Position numbers and translations under genes: made by a program
Source: Pseudomonas sp. CC120222-01a
GTDB lineage: Bacteria; Pseudomonadota; Gammaproteobacteria; Pseudomonadales; Pseudomonadaceae
Length of the DNA stretch: 64,000 nt
Assembly (NCBI RefSeq): GCF_003097235.1
Contig: NZ_QEQQ01000005.1
Coordinates: forward strand, 244,113 to 308,112
Direction of reading: 5' to 3'
Notes under the pieces: model-generated
Database searches by the model: none
What the model was told of the DNA's origin: nothing
The model's input: only the letters and a program-made list of their open reading frames with translations
Shown here: positions 57,818-64,000 of the stretch, in pieces
Position numbering within the stretch: the first letter of the stretch is position 1
Layout: the number at the start of each line of letters is the position of its first letter

Positions 57818-59388
57818 CACAGCACCTCGACCCTTTCGGCCGTTGCCTTGGTCACCCGTGGCGCACGCTTGGCGACAGGTTTCGGAGCACGAAGCATCTT
57901 GCTTGCGACCCAGGCCAGGAACAGCCCGCACGCCAGGGCAGTAAGGTCGAACCCGGCCATGGCCCAGTCACCCGCAGGCACAGAGGCGTTCAACCCTTGG
58001 CCCGTGCTCAAGGCATTGAGCAATGGCAGCAGGGCAAAGGCCAGTGCGCCCAGTGCCAGCTGCTCGCCCCAGGCCTTGCGCCCAGGGCGCAGAACGGCAT
58101 GCAGCAGCGACGCCAGCCAGACCAGGAAGAACGTGTTCACCTCCCAGTCGGCGCGCCCTTGCAGTGCCACGGGCAGCAGCCGGTTGGCCCAGAAGAAACC
58201 GGCTACGGCCAGGATCAGGCCGCTCATGCTGGCGATGTTGAGCACTTCGACCAGGCGCAGTTCGCCCGGCAGGCGCTCGCTCTTGGCATGCTTGAGCTGG
58301 CGCTTGCCCAGCCACATCACCAGGCCGGTGCCGATCACCGCCGTGCCGGCAAGGCCGAAGGCAAAGTACAACCAGCGCAGCCAAGGCCCGGCGTAGTTGC
58401 CCATGTGCAGGCCGGCGAAACTGAAGGAGGTCATCATCGTGGCGCTTTCCGGTGCGCCCTGTTTCAGCATTTCACCGGTGGCACCATCGAAGGTCCAGTT
58501 GGCGCTGCGCTTGTAGGGGACGTTGTCCGCCGATGACTGAGTGAAGGTGACACGGGCATTGCGATCACCCGCGTTCTGCACCTGGATGAAGCCGATGCGC
58601 GCGCCCGGTACTTGCTCCTGGACCTTGGCATAGAGGCCCGCCAGCGGCACCAGTGGCGTAGCGACATTCGCCACCTTGGGTGCCTCGTCGCGACCGAACA
58701 GGTCATTGAAGTAATCGCCGGTATTGCCATAGCTGGCCATGATGCTGGCCGGCATGACCATGTACATGAACAGCACCAGGCTGCTGTAGCTGATCATCAG
58801 GTGGAACGGCAGCACCAGCACGCCGATGGCGTTGTGGCCATCCAGCCACGAGCGCTGGCCCTTGCCGGGGCGGAAGGTGAAGAACTCCTTGAAGATCTTC
58901 TTGTGGGTGATGATCCCGGTGACCAGCCCCAGCAGCATGATGAAGGCACACAGCGTCGACAGCCAGCGGCCCCACGGATACGGCATCTGCAGTTCGAAAT
59001 GGAAGCGGTAGAAGAACTCGCCGCCACGGCTGTCTCGCGCCTCGACCGGCTGCCCGCTCTGCGCGTCCAGATCTTTCCTGACAAAGCCTCGACGCCCGCC
59101 CTCGGGGTCGCGCCAGCCCACATTCAAGGCCGCGTCGCGCTCGCTGGGCAGGCGGATCATCCAGCTGCCCGAATGCGCGGCGTTGCTCTCCAGATAGCGC
59201 TGGGCCAACCCCAGGCTGGCTACCGGGTCGAGTGCATGACGGCGCACTTCCGGTTGCGCCCAGTGGCTGACTTCATCCTTGAAGTACGACAGGGTGCCAG
59301 TGAGGAAGATGGCGAACAGCAGCCAGCCGAAGATCAGGCCGGTCCAGGTATGCAGCCAGGCCATGGCCTGGCGGAAGCCTTCCTTCAT
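57817..59388 (-). CDS. PepSY-domain inner-membrane protein, probable ferric-siderophore reductase component
   Basis: A 523-residue protein with four or more membrane helices (first at about 17-33, MAWLHTWTGLIFGWLLF) and periplasmic PepSY regions. Histidines in the helices (HTW, GLHMGNYAG) may bind heme, as in PepSY proteins such as FpvG of P. aeruginosa that help reduce iron in siderophores. I start at MKEGFRQ (59388), since upstream codons overlap DUF3649 out of frame. Operon member between DUF3649 and DUF3325. Confidence 0.88.
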   Translation of the reverse strand: MKEGFRQAMAWLHTWTGLIFGWLLFAIFLTGTLSYFKDEVSHWAQPEVRRHALDPVASLGLAQRYLESNAAHSGSWMIRLPSERDAALNVGWRDPEGGRRGFVRKDLDAQSGQPVEARDSRGGEFFYRFHFELQMPYPWGRWLSTLCAFIMLLGLVTGIITHKKIFKEFFTFRPGKGQRSWLDGHNAIGVLVLPFHLMISYSSLVLFMYMVMPASIMASYGNTGDYFNDLFGRDEAPKVANVATPLVPLAGLYAKVQEQVPGARIGFIQVQNAGDRNARVTFTQSSADNVPYKRSANWTFDGATGEMLKQGAPESATMMTSFSFAGLHMGNYAGPWLRWLYFAFGLAGTAVIGTGLVMWLGKRQLKHAKSERLPGELRLVEVLNIASMSGLILAVAGFFWANRLLPVALQGRADWEVNTFFLVWLASLLHAVLRPGRKAWGEQLALGALAFALLPLLNALSTGQGLNASVPAGDWAMAGFDLTALACGLFLAWVASKMLRAPKPVAKRAPRVTKATAERVEVL

Positions 59389-59690
59389 GGGTTTTTCATC
59401 CAGTAGGCGAACCCGCCGAGCAGCCCCAGTACCAGGCTCGGCAGCAGCACGCCGAGCCAGGCACGCCAGGCGCTGCGGCAGGCGAAGCACCAGATGAAGG
59501 CCAGCAGGTAGAACACGAACGAAAGCATCAGGCCGGTCAGCGTGGCATCGACCTGGGGCAACGGCAGCAGCAGGGCCAGGCAGACACTGACCAGCGACGC
59601 CAGCAGATAGCCGCCCAGCAATGCCGCCAGGCTGCGTGAAACCACGGCCAGGCGATAGCTGAGAGGAAGTCCGGCGGCGGAGCGCTTCAT
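59385..59690 (-). CDS. DUF3649 small membrane protein
   Basis: A 101-residue protein with three hydrophobic segments (about 16-42, 50-68, 73-97). First gene of the minus-strand iron operon (DUF3649-PepSY-DUF3325-sigma-FecR). A Fur-box-like site precedes it by 30 bases. Its stop overlaps the PepSY start by four bases. Confidence 0.85.
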   Translation of the reverse strand: MKRSAAGLPLSYRLAVVSRSLAALLGGYLLASLVSVCLALLLPLPQVDATLTGLMLSFVFYLLAFIWCFACRSAWRAWLGVLLPSLVLGLLGGFAYWMKNP

Positions 59691-59719
59691 GGCGTGAGTC
59701 CGGGAAATGGGGGTGCAAT

Positions 59720-59738
59720 AGTAATGATTTCAATTCTC
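59720..59738 (-). promoter_or_regulatory. Putative Fur box before the DUF3649 operon
   Basis: On the minus strand GAGAATTGAAATCATTACT agrees with the 19-base Fur consensus at 13 positions. It lies 30 to 48 bases before the start codon. Confidence 0.6.
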
Positions 59739-59772
59739 ATAAGCAAAGTCTGAGAGACGGGAGGCCTGAGGA

Positions 59773-59801
59773 TTGCCGGAGTGGATACACCTCCCTATAA
59801 T
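59773..59801 (+). promoter_or_regulatory. Sigma-70 promoter of fecI
   Basis: TTGCCG (59773-59778) and a perfect TATAAT (59796-59801) are 17 bases apart. They lie 51 bases before the GTG start of fecI and overlap a Fur-box-like site, which would allow iron repression. Confidence 0.75.
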
Positions 59802-59815
59802 GCGAACAATTCTTA
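59801..59815 (+). promoter_or_regulatory. Putative Fur box overlapping the fecI promoter
   Basis: TGCGAACAATTCTTA matches the 7-1-7 Fur motif (TGATAAT-N-ATTATCA) at 10 of 14 positions and starts on the last base of the -10 hexamer. Confidence 0.55.
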
Positions 59816-59851
59816 CTACCAGTTGCGCTAGTTGGCGCCGGAGTATCCTCG

Positions 59852-60346
59852 GTGTCCAGCGCCCTCTCATCCACGGTCGAAGGTCTCTACCACGCCCATC
59901 ACAACTGGCTGACCGGCTGGCTGCGTCGGCGCCTGGGCTGCCCGCAAAGCGCCGCAGACCTGGCCCAGGACACCTATGTGCGCCTGCTGCAGGCGCGCGA
60001 AGCCCCGCAACTGGTCGAGCCAAGGGCGTTTCTCGCCACCGTGGCCAAGCGCGTGCTGTGCAATCACTTCCGCCGTCAGGAGCTTGAGCGCGCCTACCTC
60101 GAAGCGCTGGCCCAGCTCCCGGAAAGCGTCGCCCCGAGTGAAGAGCAGAAAGCGATCATCTTCGAGACCCTGCTGGAACTCGACCGCCTGCTCGATGGCC
60201 TGCCGCCGCTGGTCAAGCGTGTGTTTCTGCTGGCCCAGGTCGACGGCCTGGGCCAGACCGAAATCGCCCGCGAGCTGGGCATTTCACTGGCTACGGTCAA
60301 GCGCTACCTGAACAAGGCAGCCCTGCGCTGCTACTTCGCCCTGTGA
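59852..60346 (+). CDS. fecI: ECF sigma factor FecI
   Basis: A 164-residue iron-starvation sigma factor: region 2 (SAADLAQDTYVRLLQARE, FLATVAKRVLCNHFRRQELER) and region 4 (LPPLVKRVFLLAQVDGLGQTEIARELGISLATVKRYL). GTG start with GGAG eight bases upstream. Drives fecA when the receptor is occupied. Stop overlaps the fecR start (GTGA). Confidence 0.93.
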   Translation: MSSALSSTVEGLYHAHHNWLTGWLRRRLGCPQSAADLAQDTYVRLLQAREAPQLVEPRAFLATVAKRVLCNHFRRQELERAYLEALAQLPESVAPSEEQKAIIFETLLELDRLLDGLPPLVKRVFLLAQVDGLGQTEIARELGISLATVKRYLNKAALRCYFAL

Positions 60347-61272
60347 ACAGCTCGTTTTCTGCACAGGTGGCCGAACAGGCCGTGCACTGGCTGATCGAGT
60401 CCCAAGGCGACGACTTCGACCACAGTCAGCAACAGGCCCTGCAACGTTGGCTGCTGTCCAATGACGAACATCAGCGCGCCTGGGCCCATATCCAGCAGGT
60501 CAACCAGCGCCTGCGTGGGGTCGCCTCGCCCGTGGTGCATGCCACCCTGCAGGCTCCGCACTCCCCTGCCCGCCGCCGTGCGCTCAAGGCGCTGTTGCTG
60601 TTCGGCGTGGCCAGTGCCACCGGCTTTGGCCTGCATTCGCACAATCCGTTGCCGGGCCTGATGGCCGATTACCGCAGCCCGCTCGGGCAACGGCGGCGGA
60701 TGCAGCTGGACGATGGCAGCTTGCTGCAGCTCAATACCCGCAGCGCCGCCGATGTGCACTTCGACGGCCAGCAGCGCCTGGTGCGGCTGCTCGAGGGCGA
60801 ACTGGCGCTGGACGTGGCCAGTGATACACGCCCCTTGCTGCTGCGTACCGATCAGGGCGCCATGCGCCTGGACAGCGGGCGCTTCAACGTGCGTGAGTTC
60901 GACGGTTTCAGTCTGGTCTCGGTGTTCAGTGGCAAGGCCAGCTTTGCCGGCCACGCACTGCTTGCCGGGCAGCGCGCTCGCTTCACCGCGCACGGCTGGC
61001 AGGCCATTGCACCCGTGGATCGCAACAGCGGCGCCTGGGTCGACGGCATGCTGGTGGCCTCGCAGATGCGTCTGGTGGATTTCCTCGCAGAACTTGGCCG
61101 CTATCGCCAGGGGCAACTGGGCTGCAGCGAGACGGTGGCCAACCTGCGGGTATCTGGCTCTTATCCACTGGATGACAGTGAGCAGATCCTGCACATGCTG
61201 GAAGTGGCGCTGCCAGTGCGGGTGCGACGCTTCACCCGTTACTGGGTAACGGTCGAGCCTCGGCTCGGTTGA
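60343..61272 (+). CDS. fecR: FecR anti-sigma/regulator
   Basis: A 309-residue inner-membrane protein with N-terminal DUF4880 region (AVHWLIESQGDD, ALQRWLLSNDEHQRAWAHI), one membrane helix (about 81-97) and periplasmic FecR domain. GTG start overlapping the fecI stop. It carries the ferric-ligand signal from FecA to FecI. Confidence 0.93.
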   Translation: MNSSFSAQVAEQAVHWLIESQGDDFDHSQQQALQRWLLSNDEHQRAWAHIQQVNQRLRGVASPVVHATLQAPHSPARRRALKALLLFGVASATGFGLHSHNPLPGLMADYRSPLGQRRRMQLDDGSLLQLNTRSAADVHFDGQQRLVRLLEGELALDVASDTRPLLLRTDQGAMRLDSGRFNVREFDGFSLVSVFSGKASFAGHALLAGQRARFTAHGWQAIAPVDRNSGAWVDGMLVASQMRLVDFLAELGRYRQGQLGCSETVANLRVSGSYPLDDSEQILHMLEVALPVRVRRFTRYWVTVEPRLG

Positions 61273-61347
61273 AAAAATGTTCGATCACCTGAGCCGATTG
61301 CACACCCTCGCGTGACAGAGAAGGCAGAACCCCTTCTCACAGGATCC

Positions 61348-63684
61348 ATGTCGATGCCCTTGCGCCCTCACCCGCTCGCCCACGCCCTGCTGCTTGTCAC
61401 CAGCCTCGGACTCGCCAGCCCAGCGCTGCACGCTGCCGAAACACGCACCTACCACATCGCCGCCGGCTCGCTGGAAGAGGCCTTGAATCAGTTCGGTCGC
61501 GAGAGCGGCGCGTTGATCTCGTTCGGCTCGCAATTGACCCAGGGCATTGCCAGCCAGGGGCTGGATGGCCAGTACGAGGTCGCCCAAGGTCTCGATGCGC
61601 TGTTGCGTGGCAGTGGCCTGCAGGCTCGCCAGGAGTCTGACAACGCCTTCACCCTGCAACCGGTGGCTCCGTCGGCCGCTGGTGCTGCCGTGGAGCTCGG
61701 CACCTCGACCGTGGTTGGCGACTGGCTGGGCGAGGCGCAGCAGGACAACGTCTTCGAACACCCCGGTGCGCGTGACGTGGTGCGCCGCGAGGAATTCGAA
61801 CGCAGCGGCGCCAGCACCGCGCGTGAAGTGCTCAACCGCATCCCCGGTGTGAACGCCCCGGACAACAACGGCACTGGCAGCCACGACCTGGCCTTGAACT
61901 TCGGTATCCGCGGCCTCAACCCGCGCCTGGCATCGCGCTCCACCGTACTGATGGACGGCATTCCAGTGCCGTTCGCACCCTATGGCCAGCCCCAGCTTTC
62001 GCTGGCGCCGATCAGCATGGGCAACATGGATGCGGTGGACGTGGTGCGCGGCGGCGGTGCCGTACGCTATGGCCCGCAGAACGTCGGCGGCATCGTCAAC
62101 TTCGTCACCCGCGCCATCCCTGAAGAGGCGACCTTCAAGGCCGCCATGCAAAACCAGATCAGCCCGTCTTCGAGCCAGGATGGTTTGAAGAACAGTGCCA
62201 ATCTGCTGGTCGGCGGCACCAATGAAAACGGCCTGGGCGGAGCCCTGCTGTATTCCGGTGTGCGCGGTAGCGACTGGCGTGAGCATAGCGACACACAAAT
62301 CGACGACTTGATCCTCAAGGGCAAGCTGCAACTGGACGACGCCAACAGCTTGCATGCCATGGCCCAGTACTACGAGGGCGAAGCCCAGATGCCCGGTGGC
62401 CTGAGCACGGCCGATTTCGACGACGACCCGTATCAGTCGACGCGCCTGAAGGACAAGTTCTGGGGCCGTCGCACGCTGTTCAACTTTGGCTACGACTACA
62501 AGCAGGACGACCGGCAGTTCAGCGTCAACAGCTTCTTCACCAAGACCCTGCGCAGCGGTTACCTGGACCAGGGCAGCTTCGTTTCGTTGTCGCCACGCGA
62601 ATACTGGGTGCGTGGTATCGAGACCCGTTTCTCGCAAGGTGTCGCCCTGGGTGACAGCTGGCACGAACTGGGCATCGGCTACCGCTACGTCAACGAAGCC
62701 GGGCACGAACTGCGCTACCGCGAACCGACCAGCGCCGACCGCCTGCCGACCACCGCCAGCCGCAACGACCGCGATACCCGTGGCAGCACCGAGGCCCATG
62801 CCATCTACCTGGACGACCGCATCGACATCGGCCGCTGGACCATCACCCCGGGCATCCGCTACGAGATGATCGATTCCGAGCAGAGCAACAAGATCAACGG
62901 TCAACGCTACCAGGGCAGCTACAACACCGCGCTGCCAGCACTGAACGTGATGTATCACCTGACCGACCAATGGAACCTGTACGCCAACACCGAAGGGTCG
63001 TTCGGCAGCGTGCAGTACAGCCAGATGCCCAACCGCGTCAGCAGCGGCGAAGTAAAACCGGAGAAGGCACGTACCTGGGAGCTCGGTACCCGCTACGACA
63101 GCGGCGACCTGCAGGCCGAATTCGGTGTGTTCCTGATCAACTTCGACAACCAGTACGAAAGCAACCAGACCAATGACTCGGTGATCGCCCGTGGCGAAAC
63201 GCGCCACCAGGGCATCGAGACCAGCGTGCGCTATGCGCTGGATGGCCTGAGCCCGGCACTGGCCGGTTTCGACGTGCACGCCAGTTATGCCTTCGTTGAC
63301 GCGACCATCCGCGAAGATGGGCCGAACAAGGGCAATCAGGTGCCGTTCTCGTCGCGACACAAAGGCAACCTGGGCGTGGGTTACAGCGAAGGGCCCTGGC
63401 AGCTGAACCTGGATGGCAGCTTCCAGAGCAGCCAGTATGCCGACAATGCCAACACCAGTGCCGAGAGCGCCGATGGCAGCACCGGGCGCATCCCTGGCTA
63501 CATGCTGGTCAGCACCCGCGCCGGCTATGACTTCGGGCCGCAGCTGTCGAACCTGAAGGTGGCGGTGGGGGTGAAGAACCTGTTCAACCGCGAGTACTAC
63601 ACGCGGTCATTCGACGACAACAACAAGGGCAAGTATGTCGGTGAACCGCGGACGTTGTATGTGCAGACGTCGGTGGAGTTTTGA
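61348..63684 (+). CDS. fecA: TonB-dependent ferric citrate receptor FecA
   Basis: A 778-residue outer-membrane receptor. Signal peptide (about 1-30), STN domain (about 34-108, TYHIAAGSLEEALNQFGRESG), plug with FGIRGLNPRLASRSTVLMDG, and barrel ending TLYVQTSVEF. The loop region MPGGLSTADFDDDPYQSTR followed by GRRT resembles the E. coli FecA segment, supporting ferric dicitrate; other carboxylate ligands are possible. ATG 61348 or 61354 can serve as start; 61354 has the better spacing from AGGA. Follows fecR by 75 bases. Confidence 0.9.
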   Translation: MSMPLRPHPLAHALLLVTSLGLASPALHAAETRTYHIAAGSLEEALNQFGRESGALISFGSQLTQGIASQGLDGQYEVAQGLDALLRGSGLQARQESDNAFTLQPVAPSAAGAAVELGTSTVVGDWLGEAQQDNVFEHPGARDVVRREEFERSGASTAREVLNRIPGVNAPDNNGTGSHDLALNFGIRGLNPRLASRSTVLMDGIPVPFAPYGQPQLSLAPISMGNMDAVDVVRGGGAVRYGPQNVGGIVNFVTRAIPEEATFKAAMQNQISPSSSQDGLKNSANLLVGGTNENGLGGALLYSGVRGSDWREHSDTQIDDLILKGKLQLDDANSLHAMAQYYEGEAQMPGGLSTADFDDDPYQSTRLKDKFWGRRTLFNFGYDYKQDDRQFSVNSFFTKTLRSGYLDQGSFVSLSPREYWVRGIETRFSQGVALGDSWHELGIGYRYVNEAGHELRYREPTSADRLPTTASRNDRDTRGSTEAHAIYLDDRIDIGRWTITPGIRYEMIDSEQSNKINGQRYQGSYNTALPALNVMYHLTDQWNLYANTEGSFGSVQYSQMPNRVSSGEVKPEKARTWELGTRYDSGDLQAEFGVFLINFDNQYESNQTNDSVIARGETRHQGIETSVRYALDGLSPALAGFDVHASYAFVDATIREDGPNKGNQVPFSSRHKGNLGVGYSEGPWQLNLDGSFQSSQYADNANTSAESADGSTGRIPGYMLVSTRAGYDFGPQLSNLKVAVGVKNLFNREYYTRSFDDNNKGKYVGEPRTLYVQTSVEF

Positions 63685-63744
63685 GGTAGGTACCAGCTGA
63701 TATTTTCAGCGCCAGTGAGACCGAGCGCCGCCCGCGCGGCGCAT

Positions 63745-63767
63745 CGCGGGCAAGCCCGCTCCCACAT
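63745..63767. repeat. Single REP element
   Basis: ATCGCGGGCAAGCCCGCTCC and the following CAC match the core of the other REP copies but have no facing partner nearby. Its right end runs into the left arm of the inverted repeat starting at 63759. Confidence 0.75.
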
Positions 63768-63929
63768 CTGTTTCGGGCCAGTCACTCCTGTGAGGCCAAC
63801 AGGGACCGCCTTGTTGGCATGGCGATACATCCCGGTATGCGCTGATGCCGCTCCACCTGTCTCCAGTCATGCACCAAGGCGGATCCTGTTGGCGGCACAG
63901 GAGAAACTGGCCCGAAACAGATGTGGGAG
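63759..63929. repeat. Long imperfect inverted repeat (about 63-base arms)
   Basis: Arm A 63759-63821 and arm B 63868-63929 are inverted copies. The outer 24 bases are perfectly complementary (CTCCCACATCTGTTTCGGGC then CAGT). Inside, CTCCTGTG, GCCAACAGG and CCGCCTTG are also shared, with few mismatches and one gap. The middle part (63822-63867) is unique and includes a small palindrome near GCGATACATCCCGGTATGCGC. Could be a REPIN-like or MITE-like element or form a large hairpin after fecA. Confidence 0.85.
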
Positions 63930-64000
63930 ATTCTATGGTTTTCAACAAGCCAGTTTCCCGCCTTTGGTGACGTATTCGTCCTGATTTTTCATCAGGGCGA

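Larger units (their letters stand above)
63685..64000. other. Non-coding end of the window with REP and long inverted repeat
   Basis: After the fecA stop I see no convincing gene. The region contains a single REP half (about 63745-63767) and the two arms of a long imperfect inverted repeat listed separately. The sequence after 63930 is ordinary and may lead to a next gene outside. Confidence 0.6.

Noticed and set aside
61285..63360. Long open frame on the minus strand opposite fecA
   Set aside because: Shadow of fecA; low-complexity Val/Ala/Gln-rich sequence without domains.

Overview
The window is a high-G+C chromosome segment with the gene content and order of a Pseudomonas of the P. putida group. 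Evidence for this is the complete 12-gene alginate operon (algD to algA), the aapJQMP amino-acid transporter, algW, RhlB-type helicase, and many dispersed REP palindromes of the types common in P. putida genomes. No rRNA, tRNA, CRISPR array, transposase or phage gene was seen. The species call is an inference from gene families, not from a search.

Layout. 1-713: start of a NIF3-family gene running off the left edge. 882-2042: AlgW periplasmic protease. 2117-6274 (minus): aapJQMP polar/general L-amino-acid ABC transporter. 6606-8839: carboxylesterase and RhlB-type RNA helicase. 8999-10163 (minus): moaC-moaD-moaE for molybdopterin synthesis. 10260-11654 (minus): PIN-PhoH protein. 11937-13064 (minus): degenerate polysaccharide-deacetylase protein. 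13201-13977: YaaA. 14090-14846: long AT-rich regulatory region with AlgU-type promoter and structured leader. 14847-30903: alginate operon, closed by a strong intrinsic terminator.

31004-32416: small membrane protein and a short-chain dehydrogenase. 32528-38553 (minus): LysR regulator, then a tripartite MFS/HlyD/OprM drug-efflux operon with a terminal short-chain dehydrogenase; the regulator and pump promoters share a 15-bp palindromic site. 38826-39272: universal stress protein. 39367-41219: a low-G+C islet with PrlF-YhaV toxin-antitoxin and a YhcG/DUF1016 PD-(D/E)XK nuclease. 41399-46163 (minus): aromatic-acid type efflux set (NodT outer-membrane factor, FUSC protein, DUF1656, HlyD) with a divergent LysR gene. 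47372-48346: GhrB-type reductase. 48467-51260 (minus): three-gene GtrB/GtrA/GtrC-like surface-glycosylation operon. 51338-53254: EamA exporter and divergent AraC regulator.

53352-63684: two iron-uptake systems facing away from each other. On the minus strand DUF3649, PepSY protein, DUF3325, ECF sigma, FecR and a siderophore receptor; on the plus strand fecI-fecR-fecA. They share a 161-bp region carrying two Fur-box-like sites. The last 316 bases hold a REP element and a long imperfect inverted repeat.

How it works together. AlgW starts the proteolysis that frees AlgU, and an AlgU-type promoter precedes algD, so trigger and target of the alginate response lie about 13 kb apart. Alg8/Alg44 polymerise mannuronate under c-di-GMP control, AlgG/X/L/K/E/I/J/F modify and export it, and AlgA/AlgD make the precursor. 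No clearly new multi-gene system was found; the most unusual items are the palindromes in and around the toxin-antitoxin/nuclease islet, the shared LysR operator, the degenerate deacetylase, the structured algD leader, and the terminal inverted repeat.
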